Source: Oopsacas minuta (lineage: Eukaryota; Porifera; Hexactinellida; Lyssacinosida; Leucopsacidae). From it: a DNA stretch of 64,000 nt. This document shows positions 24,240 through 36,000 of this stretch, piece after piece (the stretch's first letter is position 1; each line of letters starts with the position of its first letter). Both the position numbers and the translations under genes were made by a program. The stretch spans positions 62,001-126,000 of the forward strand of contig JAKMXF010000188.1 of the NCBI GenBank assembly GCA_024704765.1, read 5' to 3'. The notes below the pieces were generated by a model, which worked only from the letters and a program-made list of their open reading frames with translations, ran no database searches and was not told the origin of the DNA.

Positions 24240-24330
24240 CCCAAGACTCAAACTTGTCCGTGCCAGGCCCAAAATACCCCTGTATGCCAAAATCAGCCCC
24301 GCAATTCCAAACATACAAATATTGGTAACA
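24240..24330 (-). repeat. Dispersed repeat family S, copy 2 (partial, inverted)
   Basis: It contains AAGACTCAAACTTGTCCG, TGCCAGGCCCAAAATACCCC and AAAATCAGCCCC, the inverted complement of part of the copy at 6.73-6.91 kb. Only about 90 bp of the family is present. Confidence 0.55.
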
Positions 24331-24536
24331 TGGATTAGAGCGAGCGTGGCGAGTGAGTGAAAATTGTGGACTTCAAGCTTTTTAGATTGTTTAATTAATA
24401 CAAGCAAGTTTAACTTCCTTACGCTGCCAGGCTACTAAATTATACAATTATAAGTGCTGCATATATTTAATCTTATGTACATCGTTATTAAACATTTTAT
24501 TTTATTTCATAATAATTTACTAGTATTATTTTAATG

Positions 24537-24586
24537 CAGCGGTTCCCAACCTGGGGTCCACGGGTGAACACGTTTTAGAACCGCTG
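24537..24586. mobile_element. 50-bp hAT end-to-end deletion remnant
   Basis: CAGCGGTTCCCAACCTGGGG at the left and AGAACCGCTG at the right are the two inverted ends of a hAT (Charlie-like) element with almost no interior. TTTTAATG before and TTTAAATG after match at seven of eight positions, consistent with an 8-bp target duplication. Confidence 0.7.
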
Positions 24587-24740
24587 TTTAAATGCAACAC
24601 TTATCCGAACAATTACTTGTCTATTTTACAGGGCTGTCGGATTAGCGAGGGTATACTGTAATTGATTTGTCAAATGTTATACAGTGTTGCTGTATTACCA
24701 ATTATACGAAATCATTATGTAACATGTACACACATTGATT

Positions 24741-25342
24741 AGGATTGCCAGATTTTCAAAAGTCCAAACCCGGACAAATTGTCATTCCGAAATCAGTGTC
24801 TTTTGAGCGGCAGAGGCAACGGACACCTATTTCTCCTTGGGGCAAAACCTACGTCATACTTTTACTAGTTAGTGAATTACTCATAATGTCTATACTTCTA
24901 AGGGATTCCGTGAGACAGCAATTTCATAATTGCAGGGACATATGAAGAAAGAATTCTTGGTTGGCGAGGTAAAGTCAGACCTCAGACCCCACCATCCGTA
25001 TAATAGAAATTGGTACTTCTTCGTGGGGCTACACAGCACCTGACATACCAACACCTGCGGCCCTGTAGTGTATTATATATAGTTTGATGAGATAGAGAAA
25101 TTGATTACTTTTGATCAAATTGTGAGGCGGAAAATTTTGATATTTTATACAATATGTGTGGAGCGGATAGATAAGTGATAATCGTAGGAATCTAACTTTT
25201 GAATGAGCGAGCGTAGCGAGCGGGATAAATTTTCTGGTGCCCATTGAAAATTGTGCTCCGTCCAGGAAACTATGTGACAAAGGTTGGCAAGTGTGTACTT
25301 CACAAGAATGATATCCTTCAAACCCGGACGTCTGGCAACCCT
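24741..25342. mobile_element. 602-bp non-autonomous element with AGG(A/G)TTGCCAGA ends
   Basis: The left end AGGATTGCCAGA is followed by AAACCCGGACAAA. The right end is AAACCCGGACGTCTGGCAACCCT, its inverted partner. Two small frames inside show no known domain. The superfamily is uncertain; hAT-like or P-like elements with similar ends are widespread in animals. Confidence 0.65.
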
Positions 25343-25493
25343 ATGTGTAATCCATGTTACTAAATATATCTCTACAAACTGTACACACGATAATACAAAG
25401 GTAATCAGTTATTACTTATTGTAATTATTATTGTTCAACTAAACACCAGTTCTTTCCAGCTGTTCACACTATTATGTAATCATTCATTATATA

Positions 25494-26408
25494 CTCTAAG
25501 TGGACAAAAGTATTTCAACACACAAATATATTGTCATAAATTGTATACTCTTTCCCGTTCCTATATATTGTGTAGTCTATATTCGTAGCTGCTATGTAGT
25601 AATTTGTATAGAATAACATATGTTTTTCAAGAATTTCAAAAGATATTTTCGATTTACACTTTTGGAAGGTGTTAATTATTAATAATTATTAGATAATTAT
25701 TGATAATCAAAATACATGGTAATTCAAAGCCTATTAAGAATCTATAATTTCTGACTTGATATTTGAATTCTACGCAGGTGAGTTACCCCAGATTGAAATT
25801 TCCAATCGGATTGAACAATTTTTACTAAAGTTATAGAAGAATTTCAATTTGTCCTACTTGTGCCACTTTTTTCAAAAAGTGGCACAGGTGGCAGGAAAAG
25901 CGCCACTACAAGGAAGGCAACTAGGGCTAGGAGGAATAAGTCGAAGTAATATTTTCGAATGATATGACTATGCTAACCCTTGAATTCCATAATAACCTCT
26001 TGGTAGCGGCCACTTGTGCCACCTTGGGCAAAAGGTGGCACAAATGGCACAAATTGAAATTCATCTATAACTCTGGTAAAAATTGTTCAATCCGATTGGA
26101 AATTTCAATCTGGGGTAACTCGCCTACGTAGAATTCAAATATCAAGTCAGAAATTATAGATTCTTAATAGGCTTTGAAATACCACATATTTTGATTATCA
26201 ATAATTATCTAATAATTATTAATAATTAACACCTTCAAAAAGTGTAAATCGAAAGTATTTTTTTGAAATTCTTGAAAAACATATGTTATTCTATACAAAT
26301 TACTACATAGCAGCTACGAATATAGACTACACAATATATAGGAACGGGAAAGAGTATACAATTTATGACAATATATTTGTGTTTTGAAATACTTTTGTCA
26401 ACTTAGAG
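25494..26408. mobile_element. Tc1-like foldback element (915 bp) with about 400-bp inverted arms
   Basis: The ends CTCTAAGTGGACAAAAGTAT and its inverted partner ATACTTTTGTCAACTTAGAG are flanked by TA on both sides (25492-25493, 26409-26410). GGACAAAAGTATT is a hallmark of Tc1-like terminal repeats. The two arms stay nearly complementary for roughly 400 bp each, including AGATTGAAATTTCCAATCGG and AAGTGGCACAGGTGGC-type blocks. The unpaired centre (about 25900-26010) has no transposase. It would fold into a very long hairpin when transcribed. Confidence 0.85.
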
Positions 26409-26842
26409 TATTATCATATAATTAGCTCATTGATTGACTACATGCATGTTACCACATACTACGTATTGTTACTTATTCATTTTAAATTATATAATTATAT
26501 CTTATATATTGCATTAGATTAATTATCCTTTGAGATAGCATATAAATAGCTGTGTAGTAATCTCTCTACTGATTCGTATTATACGAATAATATATTGTCC
26601 AATAGTTTACATTGAAATTTTCTTAATTAATTTATAGACTTTTTGCATGTTAATTCAACTATCATTGCATGATAATGTTACGTTTATTATTCTTATATTA
26701 TATATTTGCAACTAAAATACCAATTTAGTTGATAAATATCTAAATGATTACTAAAATTCTATAATTAGCCTCTACTTATTTCTATATATAACTATATAAG
26801 GAACTACATACTCAAAATAACTAGCAATTAACCGTAGTACGA
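26409..26842. other. AT-rich upstream region of the BEN-domain gene
   Basis: No coding sequence. TATATAACTATATAAGG at about 26780-26800, some 45-60 bp before the ATG, contains a TATA-like element and may be a core promoter. Confidence 0.4.
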
Positions 26843-28165
26843 ATGAAAAGACACCGTGAAGAATATAGTAAGTCCTCCCAAGCACACTTCCTTCCAATAA
26901 CATTAGCGGATAAAGACAACTACGAGATCAGTTTATTCCCAGATGTCAAAGATACGTATAGATTGAATTTACATTGGAATTGCAGTAACACTGATGTACC
27001 ATCTATCTCAATAAATCCACAGTCAGGTGGTAATGTAAAGAAAAATATTACACTCAAAACTTACAAGCATTCAGACAGTAACATCTTAACAACACGCAAG
27101 TTACTTGATGACCTACAACCATGTCATTCTATACCTCACACTATCACTTCTAACTCTACCACTGAGGAACACATTCTAGCAAAGGAAGAAATTTCTTCTG
27201 AGAGTCTAGACGAGAATCCAGAAATATCAAACGAATATCAAGAGCAATTGGATTCTCCTTTACATCACGACAGAATCCATGAGATTGACTCTCCTATAGT
27301 ACATAGTGATCCTCTCTTGCTAGAGAGAGACCTGAGTTCACTGAAGAATAGAATAACTAACATAGAGATGAGAATGCTGAGTATGCACTCAATGGTTAGT
27401 GATGTCTATGAGTGGGTGCAGTCACAGAAAACACCAATCGTGATAGAATCGATTCATAACGCTACAGAAAATTCTACTACAGAAACTCCTGTGTTAAACG
27501 GAGAAAGTTCACTCTTACGAATACCAAATACATATACCCCCACTACACAAGTTATTAACTCATCATCATCATCATCATCATCTCTACCAGCTTCATACTC
27601 ATTCTTTAATCAACAAACTCCCTTCTCAGACCCTCATCTATCTTACAAGCCTCTCCTCAATCAGTTACCTACCGAGTATGAAGTCCTGGAGCTCAAGCGT
27701 AGGTCTAACACCAGAAGGAACTTTGCAGCAAAGCTAGCTCTAAGGATTTTCAGTGAAGAGGGACTAATGTCGAATAATTCTAGTGGGAAATGTCCTGAAG
27801 GGACTATTGGAAAGCTAGACTCTACAAAAATGATGTTAATAAAGAGCTTAGTGTTTCAACACTGGCCCTTACAAGAGACGGATGGTATCAGTCAGGAAGA
27901 TTTCTGGAAACAAGAGTGCATGAGAGCAATTGACGAGAAAGGACGCTATCTTCGCTTCCAGAAGAAGAGTGTTTACAAACGTATGCTCTGGAAGAAACGC
28001 TCTGGAGCTGCCACAAACATAGAACATTCTAACCTAAGCAACTTACGCATTATGCCAGCTGGCTTATTCTCAGGCAGCAGTGATCTGCTAGACGTAATTC
28101 ATACTCCGAATACATCTGGTTCCGTAAACACATACAGTGTTACCCTTGATAACCACGTATCGTAA
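26843..28165 (+). CDS. BEN-domain protein
   Basis: BEN domains bind DNA or mediate contacts in transcriptional repressors. This single-exon 440-aa frame has a polar N-terminal half, an acidic/heptad stretch around residues 158-195 (LLERDLSSLKNRITNIEMRM) likely to form a short coiled coil, a serine run encoded by TCA repeats near residues 240-248, and a C-terminal BEN domain at about 276-376. The domain reads FAAKLALRIFSEEGLMSNN, then a Gly-rich turn, KLDSTKMMLIKSLVFQHWP, FWKQECMRAIDEKGRYLRF. A basic tail (KKSVYKRMLWKKR) could contact DNA. I cannot name an orthologue. CLN5 starts only 159 bp downstream on the same strand. Confidence 0.8.
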   Translation: MKRHREEYSKSSQAHFLPITLADKDNYEISLFPDVKDTYRLNLHWNCSNTDVPSISINPQSGGNVKKNITLKTYKHSDSNILTTRKLLDDLQPCHSIPHTITSNSTTEEHILAKEEISSESLDENPEISNEYQEQLDSPLHHDRIHEIDSPIVHSDPLLLERDLSSLKNRITNIEMRMLSMHSMVSDVYEWVQSQKTPIVIESIHNATENSTTETPVLNGESSLLRIPNTYTPTTQVINSSSSSSSSLPASYSFFNQQTPFSDPHLSYKPLLNQLPTEYEVLELKRRSNTRRNFAAKLALRIFSEEGLMSNNSSGKCPEGTIGKLDSTKMMLIKSLVFQHWPLQETDGISQEDFWKQECMRAIDEKGRYLRFQKKSVYKRMLWKKRSGAATNIEHSNLSNLRIMPAGLFSGSSDLLDVIHTPNTSGSVNTYSVTLDNHVS

Positions 28166-28324
28166 TTATACGTTGATATTTGTTATCATATTTTGTTCAT
28201 TGATAATTCTTCCGCTCTCCTACATCAACTTAATACAGCCTTTATTTAATGTTATGTAATATCCTTATTGTAATATATTCGTGTTTTATTTTAATTAAAT
28301 TCTTATTCAATATTAGCGATTACA

Positions 28325-29314
28325 ATGAGTAAAGTTATCATCTGGTGTTTGTTAATAGTATCGTATACATATGTATTGGTGGATTGCTCAGAAGAGACTT
28401 GGCCTGTATATCCTATCTACTACTCCAACAGGTCTAAGGTAGCTGTTCCTGACAGCTACTGCGAGGGATTGTTCCCCTTCTGTCCGGCTGGTATCAGTCA
28501 CATACCAACATTCGGAAGCGGTGACACTATAGAAGTATTCGCTATGAAGAAACCTGTATGGCAGTTCATAACAGGGAATTTTATGGGTAAGCTGGGTATC
28601 TGGCACGATGCTATAGGTCTCAGGAGTAAGAAAACAGGACTTAACTTTACTGTAGAATGGTATGAGCTGTATGAATTGCTTAACTGTACATTCCCGCATA
28701 TCGTGGATAATAGAACTAGTCCGCTATGGTGTAATCAAGGAGCTGCTTGCTTCTACAGAGGTATTATAGACAAGCTATGGCTGTCTAACGGGAGTATTAC
28801 AAAGGTAACTGAGATGACAAGCAAACAGTTCTTTGAATGGGGCAAGTGGTTGAAACTTGACAATGACACAGGTCCTTACTACGAAACATGGCGTGTTAAA
28901 GAGGGGACTAAGCGAGAAGATCAGGAGTGGTTTGTTCCTTTTGATTGTGCTAGCTTTATTCTGAGATCTTTCAAAGCAATGAAGAAGGTAGGAGCTGAAT
29001 TCAATCAAAATGTAAAACTAAACTATTCATTCATAACCCTATGCTCTGATGAACCAATCTTCCTAGCTAATGAGGCTGATATATTTGGACCTAACAAACA
29101 TAATGATACTCTAGCTAAAACTCTAATGGATTGGTATGATAACTTCCAGTCTCATCACAAGAATATTGTAAAATGGTTTGAGAGTATACTGAAAATATTT
29201 GATTATTTTGAGATTGAACATGAATTCTATCTCTACTACAACAAAGCTTACTGGTTTCTCCCACTAAAGCATCCGATTATTGATATAACCTATGAGTACG
29301 TCCCTCTACCCTAG
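28325..29314 (+). CDS. CLN5: Lysosomal CLN5 (bis(monoacylglycero)phosphate synthase)
   Basis: CLN5 is a soluble lysosomal glycoprotein, mutated in a human neuronal ceroid lipofuscinosis and reported to make bis(monoacylglycero)phosphate with a papain/NlpC-like fold. The 329-aa frame starts with a hydrophobic signal peptide (about residues 1-20). Family blocks are continuous: YCEGLFPFCPAG, GDTIEVFAMKKPVWQF, IWHDAIGLRS, MEW-like TVEWYELYELLNCTFPH, PLWCNQGAACF, YYETWRVK, DCASFILRSF, FGPNKHNDTL, EFYLYYNKAYWFLPLK and the terminal ITYEYVPLP. The His94 (HDAIG) and Cys208 (DCASF) positions correspond to the proposed catalytic pair. Several N-glycosylation sequons are present. Single exon; poly(A) signal AATAAA at 29450. 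Very confident. Confidence 0.96.
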   Translation: MSKVIIWCLLIVSYTYVLVDCSEETWPVYPIYYSNRSKVAVPDSYCEGLFPFCPAGISHIPTFGSGDTIEVFAMKKPVWQFITGNFMGKLGIWHDAIGLRSKKTGLNFTVEWYELYELLNCTFPHIVDNRTSPLWCNQGAACFYRGIIDKLWLSNGSITKVTEMTSKQFFEWGKWLKLDNDTGPYYETWRVKEGTKREDQEWFVPFDCASFILRSFKAMKKVGAEFNQNVKLNYSFITLCSDEPIFLANEADIFGPNKHNDTLAKTLMDWYDNFQSHHKNIVKWFESILKIFDYFEIEHEFYLYYNKAYWFLPLKHPIIDITYEYVPLP

Positions 29315-29499
29315 ACATTGGTTGTTGTTGATTTGTCAGAGATTGATTGTATCTTTGTACTATTTTCTGTATTTATTCTTTGTAATATTAATTGTTCATA
29401 ATTATGTCAATAGACAGCTGGTTACTAAAGGGGGTTTTAAACGTAACGCAATAAAAATCGTCAAAATAGACTCCCTCCATATGTCATGCTTTTTATAAG

Positions 29500-31560
29500 A
29501 AATGGTTTGAAGCTTCGTGTCGAACTGGTAGAAATTTTTACTGTAAGTTGACTAACTTATAGAGTTCGTACGTAGTCGACTTTCTGTCAGTAGTTAGCAT
29601 TGTTTAACAAGTAAAAACTTAGTAGTATACATTGAAGGGTTAAGCGCCCGCGGCCTGTTGTTTCATGCGAATTAGTCCCCTTTGAATTTAAAATAACACG
29701 TGTAATACTTTGCTTACTCCCCTCTCATGATAGTTACATAACACCTGAACAGCTTCAAAACTATGGATATACGTATTGTATTATTTATCTAAGTTCTAAG
29801 AATTTCAAATAATAACGCCAAGTCATTTCCTCAGCTAGCTGCTCTACAACAGAAATACATAAGTAGCAGTACACTCCATTATTCGAACAATTTTGTCGTC
29901 TGAATTTCTAGTTTGGTGTACAAATGATTGAAATAATATTGTATTAAATTCACTACCTGAGTGTGTACTAAAGTGAATTTTGTAATTTGTAATATTTGAC
30001 TATATTTATACAAATTGGTACCAAAGTAGTCTGAAGCTCCAATCTCATATGACTAAATATGCATGCTTCTTGCTGTTAGGATAACCGAGTGTCGGATATG
30101 TGAGGTCATGGGATTGGGATAATCGAGCTCGAGGGACTCCTGTTTACACAATAGAAGTATATGACTTCTTCAAAGATTTTCAATATCCATTTATGAATAA
30201 ATCGGAAAAACATTATCCCAAAATACTACAAATTACAAAATTGAAAAATATCGATTTTTCAATGAGTGAATTTAATTTATGATGTCATATTGTAAATTGA
30301 GCCTAAACTAAATGAAGGATGGCCGTTTGAACATTTTAAGTAGCCTTAGTTGATTTCTTTGATTTTTACGCAAAAAAGTTTCAATTCGCAAACATTGGAG
30401 GCTTAATCTCTATTATTTGAGGATTATAAAACTGTACTCTTATTTTTCTAAGATTCGGCAGCATGTATATCAATTTGGCCCGAAAACGCGCTTGAAGATT
30501 AATATAAAATTTTTATTATTTCTCTGGTATGTATTAATCTATTTTTGAAATGATCTAATTGGGCATGTCATTCAATAGTAAAAAGGTGTTGATGGGAATT
30601 GATAATATGTAAATACGAGTATTATCCAGAGTTTTGTACTTAAACGAAAATCTACTATATTTGAGTTATTCGATGACATATGTTCTATAGGAATTGTTTA
30701 ATTTGTAATAACGAGAAATTATAACCATAAATAGCAATCCTATATATTATATTATTAATCTCAATACGATATGTAATCATAATAATTACCTGAGAGATTT
30801 TAAATTTACTGTCAACAGCTATGTTATTTCAAATACGCAATATACATATCCTCCTTCAAACTCGATTTACTCACCAACATTGTTTCATTACTTGTTTATT
30901 CACATTAAAATATATATTTACAATTAATAATCCAGATTATGAATTAATAACATAGGTGAGATTAATTCATTTCGTTAATCATTCTTAATTAATTAATTAA
31001 CCTAAAAGGATTATAATGCTAAGGAGAAGAACCATTAGCATTGATGTAAGTATAGTTATATACTCCGCTTATGTGATTAGGTCAGGACTATAGTTGTTAC
31101 ATAGTCACGCTATTTGTAATATTCGATGGATTAAATTGTCCTAATAATTTTTCTGCGTGTCTTGCAAACACTTCATGGCTACGTAAGGCTATTCGTGTGC
31201 CTCTCGTATTCTTATTTTACACCTGAACCTTACTTATCCCGACCTCTGAGATACGAGTACCTCCATCTACCGGACACCATTTTTCCAAAAAAGGGAATAA
31301 ATTTTACCATTTCAGTAAATTTTCCATGTAATAGAGCCGTCTTTACTTGTAATTCATATCTAACATCTTATTTTGTAACTAAAAACCGATGAAACAACAT
31401 CTAGATTCGTCAATTCAAATTCAATTACGTATCTCGATATTTATCCTCTATAGTCTATCCTATAATTGGATCTCCCATAGAGTTAATGTTATTTCTGAGA
31501 TACGGGCAAATTCTGACTTTTGGGCATTCTCTGGTCCGGAAATGCCCGAATAAGAGAGGT
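29500..31560. other. Gene-free AT-rich region with transposon debris
   Basis: Only one recognisable item lies here: about 30295-30420 matches one arm of the foldback at 49.28-50.00 kb (CTAAA-TGAAGGAT-GCCGTTTGAAC and TTTTAAGTAGCCTTAGTTGA). Between 31500 and 31560 the block GGGCATTCTCTGGTCCGG and GCCCGAATAAGAGAGGTTCG looks like a pogo-type end. No gene was seen. Confidence 0.45.
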
Positions 31561-31579
31561 TCGAGTGTATTTCAATTGG

Positions 31580-32300
31580 GATATATAGTCGGCCGCCGTT
31601 AATTCGAACAAAATATCTTTTGTGTTTGGTATGTGTATTCCATCTACATGTTTCAGTTATCAGTCTTTTTAAGGATACCTACATATGCTGATAGTCCCTG
31701 GAAATAGAAAATATATCACAATATTTATCAAAACAAGGTATTTGAAGCAATTCATCTACATTTCTCATGAAGATCTCGTATAATAAATTTTGTCTTCAAC
31801 TTTGGCTCTACTTATTTTAATGCAACTTTCAATAATTCGAATATTCCTTAATTCGAAAATTTTCCCATGTATAGATTTGAAATAGTAAACATTTCGTCGA
31901 ATGAACTTTTCATCAGGTGTACAAACTTGCCGAGACTCTGATAGGGAATATAAAGCGATATCTCCCTCTTGATATGGCATTTTATCGAATTAGTGAATTT
32001 CAATGCATTTATACGAGGATTTGTGTATCTTGGTCACTATTCCGATATTAAATCTGAATTACAATATTATTGAGTTAGGTGGGAAGAATACTATGTAGCA
32101 TTCTTCTCGGGTGGAAATTACTACACAGTTGTTTGCCCTCGAGAAAACTATTTTTTTACTTTATGAAACCGGCAATAATATCTAATTCCGACGAAATCCT
32201 GTGGGACCAAATGTCCGTCGACGAAGCGTCCGCCATTCCTTTGAAATATGCAATAAAGAATCTATATCCCGATCCCCCTGACTAGCCTTTGAAAGGAAAT
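31580..32300. mobile_element. Decayed element with pogo-like ends (low confidence)
   Basis: A GGCCGCCGTTAATTCGAACA block at about 31590 and an inverted AATTCGAATATTCCTTAATTCG around 31837 are of the kind found at pogo/Tigger ends. Two small frames (31765-31980 minus, 32079-32285 plus) show no domain I can name. Limits are approximate. Confidence 0.3.
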
Positions 32301-32520
32301 CTCTACAAAGGTTTTAAAACATAAGCCCAAATGTGTGAAAACTTAATCATATGATAAATCATGTGCTATCTATAAAATTGATAATTTCATTAGATTCTCC
32401 CAATCCGTTTTTGCCTGTCAAAACGTTAATACGTTGAAACGAAGTTTTTATCTCATTTAGAAAAATATCTTTCATAGGTGTCAAAATATGATAAATCATC
32501 TAGATATAGATTTGAAAGTA

Positions 32521-32662
32521 TAGTATTTTCCGCTTAATAGGGTCACATCGGGACCAGGCTATTTTGATTCGATTAAGCGTAGTAATTTAACAATATTTGT
32601 ATGGTTTTGTTTCTGGCCAGTTGGCCCGATTAACCAGTAGCTCTATTCAGCGGAGTCTACTG
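32521..32662. mobile_element. Pogo-like miniature element
   Basis: It is bounded by TA on both sides (32519-32520, 32663-32664). The right end reads inverted as CAGTAGACTCCGCTGAATAG and the left end TAGTATTTTCCGCTTAATAG; GGGCC/GGTCC blocks pair further in. 142 bp, no coding capacity. Confidence 0.55.
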
Positions 32663-33023
32663 TATTTACATTAGATTCTACATATTCGATACCCCTAACT
32701 GACTGACTGACTGTTGAAAAGATTTCTATACGTTATTTTAAGTTATTAAAGTACATGAGGTCATTTCCTCCTCGTTTCCCCCTTTGCTTAATCTCCCTAT
32801 TTTAATCGCTATTTATAATATAATTAGGCAAATATTCATCCATTCCTCCTCGCTCTGAGATAGCTAGTTATGCTTTGTCTGATTAATGTATAGAAAATAT
32901 AATTTGCCAAAATAAGGCCCGAAGCGTTTAAAAATATCGAAATTAGATTATATACATATTTTGATCATATGTATTGTTAATGGAACTGATTTGTATAATA
33001 TTCTTATTTCTAGCCTAGCAGCA

Positions 33024-36000
33024 ATGGCAATGAATGGTAGTGCTACGATAAGACAAGCTTACAATTCTCTTCAAGAACTGATGAAGATGGGAATTTCAAA
33101 ACAACGTTCGTAAGTCTAATAAGAGTGTGTAAGAATGTTTTGAGGGGATCTCTCATTATATATACTCTTGGATGTATATCATACGATGTTTGTTTGTTGA
33201 TTTCATTGATAGGTAGAGCTGGTAGATCGCATCACTGTAAATGTAGGAACAAGGAGTAGTCCGGGTCCTTTATCGGGCGAGAGGATTTGCAAGTTCTCTT
33301 TATTTAGGGATTGTTTCAAGCTGGCTAGGAGTTTGGAATATCTGTTATATGTGGGTTGTTTTTGTTTTGTGGGTTTGAAGGATGTGAGAGGTGGTTGATT
33401 TTCCTTTAGGTTGAGAATTTCCTGAAATGATGTTAAGAAAGGGTTGCCTTGATCCTCTTGGGGTTGCTGGAATGTTAGGCCATGTTTCAACAGTTCCTGT
33501 AGGGTTAGACCGGTCTTTATGTTTGCTGTTTGGTGTAGGAAGACTGGCGGAGCTTTGTGTTCCCAGGTGGATGGAAAGAGTTTTGGTTCTGTGACTAGGA
33601 TAGGTGTCATGTAGGTCCGATTGGCCTGGGCTAGTTTATGATAGTTTGTAGTTAGGTCTGAGCAAAGGTTACAATTGTGATTGGTGTAGATGTCATGTAG
33701 TAGGTAAGGAGAGATGGCGCTTAGCACTCCTTCCTGAAACAAAAGGGGTGCACGAGCTTGGGAGGAGTGATAGGTTTGTTTGGATAGTAAATTCGTCATT
33801 CCTCCATATAGATTTAGTGACGTGGTCAAGGTGGCTGTAAGATCCGTTCTGGTATTGTGCAGTTTTTTCTTTTGGGTATGTCTTGTTAGCTGTAGAGCAT
33901 CCGTTATGTTTGTATTGATTTTAGGTGTTCGGTCTCTTCCAAATTTCCCGCAGATTTGATTGCCTTACATGGGTCTATCAGCTGTGGGTATAGCTTCGAT
34001 TGCCCGTGTTGTTTTGTTTTGTTAGGTGCCACTTTGTATAATGCGGATCTCTTTTCTGGGTGGTGTGCCAGGGGACAGCGTTTAATCTCCGGCTGAGATT
34101 GAGGCGTTTAGCTGTGATATATCTGGTAGCTCGTCAAAGTATTTAGAGTTCCGGGGTGGGCGGGCAATTGGTGTCCCTGTTGAGGAGTTAGGTAACTCAT
34201 TGTTGGGTGTGGAGGCGTTAGCTGGCCTCGTGTTCTTGCTGGTGGTCCCCTTGGTTAGTGGTGATGAACTATTAAGGCGGACCTACTAGCGGTCGGTGTA
34301 GCAGACTTCACCTTACACCCGGCCGGAGGTGAGTGCGGGAATTTTTTGCTTGGTATAGCAGTCATTCTTAGTTGCACTATTAAGAATTAGGATTTTTCAA
34401 ATAAAATAATAACGAATTTTACAGAGAAGAATAAATACAGAAATGCAAATTACTAAAACTTTTTCGCCTATTAAAAGGCTTTACAGTTGTGTCTTGGTTG
34501 TAGATTTTAATTGTGATTTGGCGCCTAATTGTGCCATAATTATCTCTTTGCTGTGTCGTGTGGTTCAAACACCTGGGCTTCTAACTATTTTACCCGAAAC
34601 GAAATGGTTAGCTTAAACCTGTTTCAAATGTAGGGTAATTGTATATCAGCTATCAGTTCATAGGCCATTGACTGAAATGATTTCTATATCAGTATACCCT
34701 CGATTATCCGAACACCTTCGTCATACACTTTCAATTTTAGTGTTCTGATAAGTGAAATAGTGTATTTTCATATAAGAAATTTACAGCTTAGGATCTGAAA
34801 ATGAGCATTCGTATATTGGAATATTTGACTGCATATTTCTAATAATATTGGCTAAAATGATCACATCATTTCGAAAACCCTAGTACTAAAGTGCATCAAA
34901 TTTTAAATTTGAATAAATTAAATGTTTTTCCTGCAGTGCCGATAACCGATGTGCCGGATAATCGAGGGTCTACTGTACCTTAAAGTTGAAATATACTATG
35001 GACAGGGGACTGTAGTGCAGGGGAGCGGCGCTACGCCACTAATTTCAAAGAGATACGTACCGCGTTTAATCGTTAATTCTACTTTATGAGGTTAGTCACT
35101 CAATGCTTCACCTGTAATATATATTTCTCCGTTTGCTATTGTTAAATAAAATCACTCAAATTTACATATGAGAAACTTAAATGCGAAATTCGGATTCCTG
35201 ATAATTGATTAACACATTAAGACAGTTGAAACCAAGTTTCTGGGACTATTTAGAAATTTGTTCACTTTGTACACCTAAACAACAACAAATACTCACTATT
35301 TGTTGTTAACAAAATCATAATTGAAATCGGGTTAACCGATTACCCCATTACAATCATTGAAAACAAGTTTCTGAACCAATTAAGAATTTATTTACTATAT
35401 TCATAAAAACAACAATAAATTTACATATGAGAAACTTGAAATGCGAAATTCGAAATCAGCGAATTTGTTACCCCATCCATTATAGCCGTTGAGAGCAAGT
35501 CTCTAAGTTATTTTAAGATTTCAACTTGTTTACTTTATATTCATAAACACAACAAATAAATTTAGATAAATTTATGTAAACTTATTGGGGATAAGCCGTA
35601 CACTCGGTTAGTACGTTCTAAATTTGGTTCCCTAGGGAATACGTGTACGTCTTATCCGAGTTCTATTGTATTAACACACTATTCTTTATAGTGAGAAGGC
35701 TATTGCTGCTACAGGAGATGTGGGAGTGGAAGATGCTGCTACATGGTAGGTTATTATATTGAATTATAAAATGTACTAGTTAAGAATATAGTCAGAGACC
35801 TTATTGTGAAACCACACGGGACCAAAATTCCTGTACAATATAATAGAGACTTCATTATAAGGGAACTTAATTTTAAGAGAGTGATATTGAGCGACATTGA
35901 TTGTATTTGTACTAATCTGTAGAATCCTCTGATACACTATAGCACCCAGGGCGGTCTGAAGTGGGGGGGACGATCTGGTTATAAAATACTATACAGTGGA

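Noticed and set aside
24745-25280. Two small frames near 24.8 and 25.1 kb
   Set aside because: They overlap the terminal repeats and interior of a non-autonomous element; no domain was seen.
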